From: CAZSDP01 sp964605665 | Lineage (GTDB): Bacteria > Planctomycetota > UBA8108 > UBA1146 | DNA length: 61,117 nt | Direction of reading: 5' to 3' | NCBI GenBank assembly: GCA_964605665.1 | Contig: CAZSDP010000025.1 | Span: forward strand, 1 to 61,117 | Part shown: positions 51,289 through 60,300 of the stretch, one piece after another | How the letters are laid out: each line of letters starts with the position of its first letter | Numbering within the stretch: position 1 is the first letter of the stretch | Notes under the pieces: generated by a model | The model's database searches: none | Told to the model about the DNA's origin: nothing | What the model saw: the letters and a program-made list of their open reading frames with translations, nothing else | Translations under genes and position numbers: made by a program

Positions 51289-52815
51289 TCAGTCTCCGAA
51301 TCGGATCCCCTGTGCAAGGGGAAGCTCTCCGCTGTAGTTGATCGTACAAGTTTGACGACGCATGTACGCCTTCCAAGAGTCAGATCCGGACTCTCTTCCT
51401 CCGCCCGTTTCCTTTTCGCCACCGAAGGCTCCGCCGATCTCTGCCCCGCTCGTTCCAATATTCACATTGGCAATACCGCAGTCTGACCCTGCTGCGGAGA
51501 GGAACCGTTCCGCCTCTGGCAGGTCAGTGGTAAAGATTGCGCTCGAGAGTCCTTGAGGGACATCGTTGTGTCGCTCGATCACTTCGTCCAAAGAGTCGAA
51601 GGGGACCAAGTAGAGGATCGGAGCAAAAGTCTCTTCCTGCATCAGCGGGAGATCACGCTCACACTTCACCAGAGTGGGTTGAACATAGTGACCTCCCTCG
51701 GGAACCCCATCACTGTGGCGCCCCCCTCCAGCGATCACCTCTCCCCCCTGCTCTCCAATCTTCTCGACAGCGGAGAGCATTTGCTCGACCGCCTGCTCGT
51801 TGATCAGGGGCCCCATCAGCGTGTCCTCAGCGAGAGGATCTCCAATTTTCACTTGTTGATACGCGGACTGCAGCCGACCAGTGACGTCATCAAAAATTTC
51901 ACGCTCGAGGTAAAGCCTCCGCGTTGAAGTACATCGCTGCCCTGCAGTCCCAACTGCTCCGAACAGAACCGCTCTCGTCACCAAGTCGAGATCCGCGTGC
52001 TTCGTCGCGATGATCGCGTTGTTCCCGCCGAGCTCCAGGATGGTCCGACCGAGTCTCTTGCCGACGACCTCCGCAACACGTTTTCCCATCCGACAAGATC
52101 CGGTCGCACTGACCAGCGGCACTCTGCGGTCTGCCAACATCGCTTCGCCGACCGGGTCAGGATGCCCGAGCACCAAATTGAAGATTGCGGGAGCATCGTT
52201 AGCAGCCAAGACGGGCTCCACAATTTTCTGCACCGCTACCGCACACAGTGGAGTCGGAATTGCCGGTTTCCATAGAGTACTATCGCCACACACCGCAGCG
52301 ATCAGAGCGTTCCAACTCCATACCGCGACTGGAAAATTGAACGCGGTAATACAACCGCATACTCCGATCGGATGCCACTGCTCATACATACGGTGACCTG
52401 GGCGCTCTGAATGCATCGACAATCCATAGAGTTGCCTGGAAAGACCCACTGAAAACTCAGCGATGTCGATCATCTCCTGGACTTCGCCGATGCCTTCGGC
52501 GCGAATCTTCCCCATCTCAAGGGCGACAAGACTACCGAGTGGGTCTCGCTTCTCCCGAAGCGCCTCACCGATTTGGCGAACGACCTCCCCACGCTTGGGC
52601 GCCGGCCACTCCCGCCACTGCCGGAAAGCAGCGACACTCGATTCGACAGCAGCGTCATAGTCCTCGGCGGTTCCGAGCGAGACTCGACCGATCACCTGGC
52701 CATCATGGGGAGAGCGGCTTTCAATCCACTCACCGGAAGGCTCGCACCAACGTCCGGCATAGACCCCAGATTGGTCACCTTCAATACCGAGTGCGGAGAG
52801 AATTTCATGAGACAT
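51289..52815 (-). CDS. ALDH7-type aldehyde dehydrogenase
   Basis: 508 residues from the ATG giving MSHEILSALGIEGD, with GAGGAG 7 bases upstream. It oxidises an aldehyde with NAD(P). The catalytic Cys is in GTAGQRCTSTRR and the Glu in ILELGGNNAI. The double-Asn LGGNNAI and the QRCTSTRRLYLE pattern are typical of ALDH7, the alpha-aminoadipic semialdehyde dehydrogenases of lysine breakdown. AFNFPVAVWSWN and SATGSCRMGKRVAE are further ALDH motifs. The substrate is inferred from subfamily only; no other lysine genes are nearby. It is a single-gene unit facing away from the large surface proteins. Confidence 0.9.
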   Translation of the reverse strand: MSHEILSALGIEGDQSGVYAGRWCEPSGEWIESRSPHDGQVIGRVSLGTAEDYDAAVESSVAAFRQWREWPAPKRGEVVRQIGEALREKRDPLGSLVALEMGKIRAEGIGEVQEMIDIAEFSVGLSRQLYGLSMHSERPGHRMYEQWHPIGVCGCITAFNFPVAVWSWNALIAAVCGDSTLWKPAIPTPLCAVAVQKIVEPVLAANDAPAIFNLVLGHPDPVGEAMLADRRVPLVSATGSCRMGKRVAEVVGKRLGRTILELGGNNAIIATKHADLDLVTRAVLFGAVGTAGQRCTSTRRLYLEREIFDDVTGRLQSAYQQVKIGDPLAEDTLMGPLINEQAVEQMLSAVEKIGEQGGEVIAGGGRHSDGVPEGGHYVQPTLVKCERDLPLMQEETFAPILYLVPFDSLDEVIERHNDVPQGLSSAIFTTDLPEAERFLSAAGSDCGIANVNIGTSGAEIGGAFGGEKETGGGRESGSDSWKAYMRRQTCTINYSGELPLAQGIRFGD

Positions 52816-53366
52816 GGAACACTCCTCGTGAGATTTCGGAGGGGCAGCGGAAGAACCATCAGAGTAAACATGAAGAGAAACGCGCACTGCGGAGTACCAC
52901 CACCCAGCGGCGCTGGTACTTCGCCGCCGAGCAAGATAGCTCCGCTGGCGATCTTTTTGGAGAGAAGGAGTGAGTTCTCCCCGGGAAACTGGGTAGCTCC
53001 CCATCGAACACTTCTGACTCTCTCACGAGTTACCGCGTCATGCTCACCGATCGAACGCAGAGGGCCGCGCAGCTGCTGGCTCCCTAAACTCCTCAAGAAC
53101 CTAAAGATCGGTACTCGGAACTAGTCGCTTCAGCGACCGGTCAGTAGGCTTGATCTACGGGGTGTGTACCTTCAGATATCGCTGGAGCCTTCCCCATCTG
53201 ACTCAACTGTCCCATCGGTAACAGATCTGAGTTTCCCGTGAGCGTGCCGAGAAATCGGCGTTCGGCTCTCGATGTAGGTGTCCCTCGCTCTTCGTGGTGA
53301 AGAGCGCTGAGACGAGTCTCACCGCTAGGTGGTGCTCAAATCGGTGCGTTGGAGAGGTCGCATGCC
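52816..53366. other. Divergent intergenic region
   Basis: 551 bases between the ALDH7 gene and the first large surface-protein gene; both promoters should be here. A GTCGCT-TC-AGCGAC inverted repeat lies at 53124-53137. A TTGATC with an AGATAT-like element follows near 53151-53180, at a spacing one base too long. No supported gene was found. Confidence 0.45.
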
Positions 53367-56300
53367 ATGGCGAACAGGAGCTGGCTCATTCCACTGCTGT
53401 TGGTCTTGGCCGCGAACGATTCCTTTGCACAAATCCCCGGCGACGATTGTATGAATCCGATCCTCGTCGCGGCGGGAACCGTCGCCTATGACACGACCGG
53501 TGCGAGCGATAGCCCAGAGCCGTGGTCGTGTCCCGGAGGTACCTTTCCGGGACAGATGTCTAACGATCTTTGGTTCATGTTCACCGCAACTGTAGACGGA
53601 ACCCACCAGGTCAGCACATGCTCAACGAATCATGACACAGATCTCGCGGTTTACACTGGTGACTGCTTCAACTTGGTCACCGAGGCGTGCGATGGAGACA
53701 ATTGTAGCTTGCAGACCGCGCTCAATTGGACCGCATTGAGTGGGTCGACATACCTGATTCGCCTGGGATCATGGGGCACCGGCGGAACCGGATCAGGAGA
53801 CCTCGAAATTTTCGTGAGCTCCCCTGAGATTTGCGATGATGCCACTGATAACGACCTCGATGGTCTCATCGACTGCCAGGACATCGCCGATTGTCCCCCG
53901 GGAATCAGCCCATGCATCGAGATCTGCGACGACGGCATCGACAACGACTCGGACGGACTCCTCGATTGCCAGGATGAACTCGAGTGTCCCCCTGGTGTTA
54001 CTCCTTGCATCGAGATCTGCGATGATGGGATCGACAACGATACCGACGGTACCATCGATTGCGCGGACACCGATGACTGCCCCACCGGAATCGCGCCATG
54101 CCTCCCCCCAGACTCTGACATCTGCACGATGGCCACGCCGATCAGCGAAGGGACCTTCTCGTTCGACACAACTCTGGCCACTCTCGATGCTGCGGACCTC
54201 CCCAGTTGCGGCGCTGCCGCCCCCGATGTTTGGTTCGCCTACACCGCGACTTGCAGTGGGCTCGCCACGGTGCGCACCACCGCCTTCACCGGGCTCTTTG
54301 GGGGAGCCGACACCATCGTCGAAATCCTCGACGCCTGTAATGGAAATGTCCTCGCCTGCGATGATGACGCGGGAACTGGGCTCTTGAGCCACGCCGATTT
54401 CAATGCGTTGATGGGCGGGCTCTATCTGATCCGAGTTTCAGGTTGGGGTAATGGAACCTCCCATGTGGGAACGGGAACCCTGGTCGTCAGCTGCCTCAGT
54501 GGAACTCCTGAAGATTGTCTCGATGGAATCGACAATGACTTCGACGGACTCATCGATTGTCTCGATCGAATCGATTGCCCACCAGGGGTCGCGCCATGTA
54601 TCGAGAACTGTGACGACGCCGTCGACAATGACGGTGACGGTCTCGTCGATTGCGCAGATTGGGCCGACTGCCCCATCGGGACCTTTCCCTGCATGACGCC
54701 CTTCAATGATGACTGTTCAAATCCCATCGCCATCAACTGCGGAGATGCCATCGTTGCAGATACAACTCTCGCGAATCCTGAGACGCTCGGAATCTGCGGA
54801 ACATCGGACGGAATTGCAGGAGTCCTCTGGTATCAGTTCACTGGCAATGGAGACTATGTCACCTTCAGCACTTGCAGCATGCTTTCTCAGTTCGACACGA
54901 GGATTCGAATCTGGGAAGGCACTTGCTCGACGCTACAGTGTGTTGCTGGAAATGACGACAGTTGTGCCAGCGGGCCCAGTCCCCTCCTCTCCACCGTAGA
55001 GTTTCTGACCGTCGCCGGAACCCGCTACTTGATTGCAATTCATGGCACTGGAACAGAATCTGGAATTTTCGAACTCAGCATCGGCTGCCAGACGCCGAGC
55101 ATAGAAATCTGCGACGACGGTTTCGACAATGACCTCGACGGAACCACCGACTGCGATGACCACGACTGCATCTGCGATCTCAGCTGTGGAAACCAATCGG
55201 GGCTCGGGGTCGAGAATCTCACCGCAATCTCCGATTGCATGCAGGGAACGATCTCGCTGAGCTGGTCACCGTCTCTCTTTGAAGCAGTCGAGATTCGACG
55301 CAATGGAGTGACCATCGCCAGCGGTCTCTCTCCAGGCACCGTGACCTTCTTCGACCCATCCCCCGGAAATGGCTCCTACGTTTATGAAGTGTTCGGATCA
55401 TGCATCTCGGGGCAATTTGGAATCTCATCGGTAAGCACAGTGCTGGCGAGCCCCAATGGTGAAACCGATCTGATCGTCGTCGGTGAAGGAGCGGGGGGAC
55501 AAGTCGACAGCGCGCAAGCGCTCAGCGACGCCCTCCTCGCGATGAACCGCTCTGTCCTAGAAATCCCTGGTCCATTGGGTCGCTATCCATGCTTCGATCT
55601 CGGTTTTGAAATCGCATGGATCCTCAATGGGACCTTTCCCGATGCCGCTGCACCCCTCTCCTCCTCAGACGGAGTGGCCCTAGCGGTCCTGCACGCAATG
55701 GGTCGTGGAATCTACTTCGAAAGTGGCGACCACTGGGGCTTCCCATCCACCCCGACCCTTTTCGACGAAATCGATGGGGTGGCCAGCGCACTCGATGGCG
55801 ATGACAGCTTCACCGCGATGAACGGGCTGAGCTCGGGGGGGGCGCTCGATCTCTCCGACTTCACCGCGGTACCTTATTTCCATGATCAAGCTGGAGATGA
55901 CTCGACCGATCAGCTCACGATTTCGAACTCCGACCCGGGCGTCTCGACCTCAGCCGCGGTGTGGATCCAACAGGGCGCCGGCTATGTTACCGGGGTCTAC
56001 AGCGTCGGATTCTCCACGAATCCAGGGATCGTCCTGGCGCAAAGTTGGGAGTTCGGGGGTTTCGGCGGCAATCAACTGCTCTTGGCGGAGCGCTATCTGA
56101 ACGCCCTTGGCACATCCCCTGCCGTGGAGGAATTTCTGCGAGGAGACTGCAATTCCGATGGAGTTAAGAACATAGCAGACGCGGTTTTCGGACTCGGTGC
56201 CCTCTTTCCACCGCTCCGATTACCGCCAAACCCCTTGATCTGTGCAGACGCCTGTGACGCGAATGATGACGGCTTTCTAAACATCGCGGACATGATCACG

Positions 56301-56426
56301 ATCCTTGGCAGTCTCTTTCCTGTGACGGGCCGGCCTCCGATCTCTATTCCAGTTCCGAACTTAGGTTGTGGGCCGGACGCAACCGACGACCCGATTTCAT
56401 GCCCGGGGTACTCTGCATGTCCATGA
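53367..56426 (+). CDS. Large secreted DNDxDG-repeat protein with dockerin-like tail
   Basis: 1,019 residues from the ATG giving MANRSWLIPLLL, with GGAGAGG upstream. A signal peptide ends at SFAQ. At least three beta-sandwich domains of about 120 residues (each with DVWFAYTAT or LWYQFTGNG-like strands) alternate with calcium-type repeats of the form ICDDGIDNDxDGLIDC. The repeats start near residues 154, 185, 215, 382, 413 and 580. An FnIII-like domain (about 616-690) follows, then an unnamed alpha/beta domain (700-915) with YFESGDHWGF. The end is a dockerin-like pair (GDCNSDGVKNIADAVFGLG, DANDDGFLNIADMITILGS). It is a tandem paralogue of the next gene. Confidence 0.85.
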   Translation: MANRSWLIPLLLVLAANDSFAQIPGDDCMNPILVAAGTVAYDTTGASDSPEPWSCPGGTFPGQMSNDLWFMFTATVDGTHQVSTCSTNHDTDLAVYTGDCFNLVTEACDGDNCSLQTALNWTALSGSTYLIRLGSWGTGGTGSGDLEIFVSSPEICDDATDNDLDGLIDCQDIADCPPGISPCIEICDDGIDNDSDGLLDCQDELECPPGVTPCIEICDDGIDNDTDGTIDCADTDDCPTGIAPCLPPDSDICTMATPISEGTFSFDTTLATLDAADLPSCGAAAPDVWFAYTATCSGLATVRTTAFTGLFGGADTIVEILDACNGNVLACDDDAGTGLLSHADFNALMGGLYLIRVSGWGNGTSHVGTGTLVVSCLSGTPEDCLDGIDNDFDGLIDCLDRIDCPPGVAPCIENCDDAVDNDGDGLVDCADWADCPIGTFPCMTPFNDDCSNPIAINCGDAIVADTTLANPETLGICGTSDGIAGVLWYQFTGNGDYVTFSTCSMLSQFDTRIRIWEGTCSTLQCVAGNDDSCASGPSPLLSTVEFLTVAGTRYLIAIHGTGTESGIFELSIGCQTPSIEICDDGFDNDLDGTTDCDDHDCICDLSCGNQSGLGVENLTAISDCMQGTISLSWSPSLFEAVEIRRNGVTIASGLSPGTVTFFDPSPGNGSYVYEVFGSCISGQFGISSVSTVLASPNGETDLIVVGEGAGGQVDSAQALSDALLAMNRSVLEIPGPLGRYPCFDLGFEIAWILNGTFPDAAAPLSSSDGVALAVLHAMGRGIYFESGDHWGFPSTPTLFDEIDGVASALDGDDSFTAMNGLSSGGALDLSDFTAVPYFHDQAGDDSTDQLTISNSDPGVSTSAAVWIQQGAGYVTGVYSVGFSTNPGIVLAQSWEFGGFGGNQLLLAERYLNALGTSPAVEEFLRGDCNSDGVKNIADAVFGLGALFPPLRLPPNPLICADACDANDDGFLNIADMITILGSLFPVTGRPPISIPVPNLGCGPDATDDPISCPGYSACP

Positions 56427-56889
56427 GGCGGATCCAACAATCGAGGGACCATTCGTCCTGCTTCGGGCGCGACTGGTTGACATCCCAGAAGTTGCGTAGC
56501 TTGCGAACCGCCCATTCGGCGCTGAGATTGAGAAAGTGAGTAGCAACAGAACCCGGAGTCATATAAATTCGGAGCGGTACAATGAACGTCGGGGGGAAGC
56601 TCAGATCGAGCCCTCCTCTGGTTGAACGAGGACATGATCAGACATTTTGGTGAGTCAAGAGTTCGCTCTAGGCTCTGGTGAGCGCACCATGAAAAACTGA
56701 GCGCGCCATGAGAAACACTGTGAAAGCACACGGTGTTGTAAGACATGGTGCACACCTCGGTGATGGTGTACTCCTCGGTGGTTGTGTATTCGCGCTGGGT
56801 TCAAGAATGCTCTGTCGATTTCAACGATCGATGCCTTTTGGAGCGATTGGAAGTCGCAGGGCCAACGAACTCCAGCTTGCGAAGTATTT

Positions 56890-57050
56890 TGAGAGAACAT
56901 GTTGAGAGAGCATGCTGAGAGAGCNNNNNNNNNNNNNNNNNNNNNNNNNNNNNNNNNNNNNNNNNNNNNNNNNNNNNNNNNNNNNNNNNNNNNNNNNNNN
57001 NNNNNNNNNNNNNNNNNNNNNNNNTGAGAGAGCATGCTGAGAGAGCCTGG
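56890..57050. repeat. 13-bp tandem repeat around an assembly gap
   Basis: Units of the form TGAGAGAGCATGC are repeated on both sides of the Ns: TGAGAGAACATGT, TGAGAGAGCATGC and TGAGAGAGC before the gap, and TGAGAGAGCATGC and TGAGAGAGCCTGG after it. The 13-bp period is not a multiple of 3, which fits non-coding DNA. Each unit contains GCATGC, a 6-base palindrome. Confidence 0.85.
56925..57024. other. Assembly gap of 100 Ns
   Basis: A placeholder of exactly 100 Ns inside the 13-bp tandem repeat; the true array length is unknown. Confidence 0.95.
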
Positions 57051-57386
57051 TGGAACGGTTTCTCTCACCATTGAAAACTGTCCCGATATTTTGAATGTCA
57101 TCGCAGCGTGTGCTTTCAGCAAAGCTGCCGTGACGAATTGGGCAACGCTAATTGGACAAAGTGAATCGCTGAGATCTACGGCAGCGAGAAGCCTCCGATG
57201 GAGCTTCACGTGGCATAAAAGATCGATTCAGCATTCGTTGAATGGCTTTTGGAAAAGGGTTTCTCCACCACGAAGCGAGTTGTTTCCGCGGGTGGAGTAA
57301 AGTGGGATTTGAGAGTTTCAGAACGGCTCGACTCGGCTCCCGGGGGTAGTCTCTGGGTCACTGAGCGTTAGAGGAGAGGGTTTTAC

Positions 57387-60300
57387 ATGCGTCTTCTTTT
57401 GAACTTCCTGGTGATCTCGTTGGTTTGCTTCGGCGCAAGTCCAGCGAGTGCCCAAGACGAGTGCGCGACAGCAACCGCGATTACCGACGGTATTACTGTC
57501 TTCGACACCACCTTGCTAACCAACTCGATTCCGGACCCCACCTGTGGGCTCCCGGCTGCAGACGAGTGGTTCCTCTACACGGCGACCTGCGATGGAGCAG
57601 CGACCCTGGAAGTCACCAGCTTTACCACTGGAGACTCTGTAGTTCAGGTCGAGAGCGGAGATTGCCTCGGCACCGTCATCGCATGCGATGACGACGGAGG
57701 CGCCGGCTTCCTCAGCTTGGTGACCTGGCCGACCGTCGCTGGAACCTCATATGCAATCCGCGTTTCTGGTTGGAATGGCGGAGTGGGCGCCGGAGACTTC
57801 AATCTGACCTGCGCTTCCACCTCAGCCGAGATCTGCGACAACGGCATCGATGATGACCTCGACGGATTGGTCGACTGTGCCGATGTCATCGATTGCCCCA
57901 CCGGCGTCGCCCCATGTATCGCACCGGGTAATGACGAGTGCGCCACGGCCACGTCGATCACCGATGGGGTCACCAATTTTGACACCACCTTGGCGACCAA
58001 TTCCACGCCCGTACAGAGCTGTGGCATCGGTGCCGCAGACGTGTGGTTCGAGTACACCGCGACCTGCGATGGCGTCGCCACCGCAGAAACGACCGCATTC
58101 ACCGGCTCTGGTGGAGGTGGTGACACTCTCCTCGAGATTTGGGATAGCTGTGCTGGAGCTGTACTCGCTTGTGACGACGATGGCGGAACCGGACTGTTGA
58201 GCCTCGCAACCTTCAACGTGACCGCTGGATCGACCTACTTGGTCCGCGTTTCCGGTTGGGGTACCGGTGCATCGATCACCGGATTCGGTGATTTGACGAT
58301 GTCTTGCGCGGTGACAGTTGCTGAAGGTGACCCGGTCACCTGCGCTGACGGTATCGACAACGACCTCGATGGTTTGACCGACTGTGCAGACTTCGACTGC
58401 GCTGGCATCGCCGGCTGCCCGGCCGCCCAGCCTGGCGACGACTGCTCAACTGCTCTCCCGTTGGTCTGCGGTGACGTGGTCTCCGCAGACACGACTCTGG
58501 CCTTCGCCGACCCGATGGGGACGTGCGGAACCACCGACGGAACCGGCGGAGGAATTTGGTACAACTTCACGGGTAATGGTGATCAGCTCACCGTGACCAC
58601 GTGCAGCGCGACCCCCCAGTTCGACACCAAGATTCGCGTGTGGGAAGGTGCCTGTGGAGCACTGGTCTGCGTGGGTGGAAATGACGACAACTGCCCGGCT
58701 GGCTCCAGTGGATTCCTCTCGACCTTTGCATTCCTGACCACCCCGGGCGTCGAGTACTACATTCTCGTCCACGGATTCGCTGCAAGTGTTGGAATCTTCG
58801 AGCTCACCGCCACCTGCGTAACCCCAGGTGTTGAGATTTGCGACAATGGCATCGACGACGATCTCGACGGCTTGGTCGACTGCCTCGACACCGTCGATTG
58901 CCCCTCAGGGGTTCCGCCGTGTAACGTTCCGACCAATGACGAGTGTGCCACGGCGATCGCGATCACCGATGGTGACACCACGTTCGACACCACGTTGCTG
59001 ACCGCCTCACTCCCCGCCATGACCTGTGGTACCGGATCTCCGCCCGATCAGTGGTTCCTCTACACCGCAACCTGTGACGGCTTCGCCACGGCAGAGATCA
59101 CCTCTTTCACCGGCGGCGGTGGAGGAGCGGACAGCACGCTTCAAATCGAGAGTGGCGATTGCCTCGGAACCGTCATCGGATGTGATGACGACGGAGGCGT
59201 TGGCCTCTTGAGCCTGTTCACTTTCCCCGTCACCACCGGAACCACCTACGCGATTCGCGTGAGTGGCTGGGGTACTGGCACAAGCGCCACCGGCGCCGGC
59301 GTCCTGAACATGTCTTGCGCGGTCCCCGTTCCAGAAATCTGCGACAACGGGATCGACGATGATTTCGACGGCTTGACCGACTGTGCGGACACTGTCGATT
59401 GCGGTGCGTTCCCCGCTTGTATCGAAGCTGGAAACTGTGCAGACGGAATCGACAACGATGCGGATGGCTTGATCGATTGCGCAGACACCCTCGATTGCCC
59501 GACTGGTACCCCGCCATGCGTGCCCCCGGCAAATGACCTTTGTACCGGGGCAACTCCGGTCAACTGCGGTGATATCGTCACCGGTGATACCACTCTCGCC
59601 GCTCCAGAGACGCTCGGAACCTGCGGAACAACCGACGGCACCGCCGGTGCGGTTTGGTACACGTTCGCCGGTAACGGCGATGTGGTGACTTTCACCACCT
59701 GCAGCCTCACGGCGCAGTTCGACACCAAGATCCGGGTTTGGGAAGGCGATTGCGCCACCCTCACCTGTGTTGACGGTAATGATGACAATTGCATCGGCGG
59801 GTCGAGCGGATTGCTGTCCACCGTGGACATCCCGACGACTGTCGGCACTGATTACTACATCATGGTTCACGGTTTTGCCGGATCTGCCGGCTTCTACGAA
59901 CTCACCGTGACCTGCCAAACTCCGAGTGCAGAAGACTGCACCAACGGTATCGACGACGACGTCGACGGCTTCGTCGACTGCTTCGACGATGATTGCAACT
60001 GTGACGCAGCGTGCGCAGCCGCGCCCGCCGTGCCTCCCAGTGGCGTGTCCAGCACTTCCGATTGCATCAGCGGCGATGTGTCGATCAGCTTCGATATGAC
60101 CTTCGATTCCGTCGACATTTCCCGTGACGGAGTGGTCATCGCAACAGGCGTGACCACATCTCCATACGTCGATGTGGCTGTCGGAGTCGGCACCTACGAC
60201 TACGAAGTGACCGGAAACTGCATTACGGGTCAAACCGGGACCCCAACCGGCATCACCGTCATCGTGGTCAGCTACTCCGGTGAGCAAGATCTGATCATCG

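Larger units (their letters stand above)
56427..57386. other. Repeat-rich spacer between the two large paralogues
   Basis: 960 bases including 100 Ns. It has imperfect 18-20-bp direct repeats near 56668-56800 (for example GAGCGCACCATGAAAAACT and a CTCGGTG-containing unit) and a 13-bp tandem array around the gap. A small minus-strand frame (56344-56562) gives no recognised product. No terminator with a T run was found after the first paralogue. Confidence 0.55.

Noticed and set aside
56344..56562. 72-codon minus-strand frame at the end of the first giant gene
   Set aside because: Possible remnant, but it overlaps the real gene, has no recognisable motif and no clear ribosome-binding site.
56890..57050. 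Replication origin or iteron array
   Set aside because: The 13-bp repeats are tempting, but there are no DnaA boxes, rep gene or AT-rich unwinding region nearby.
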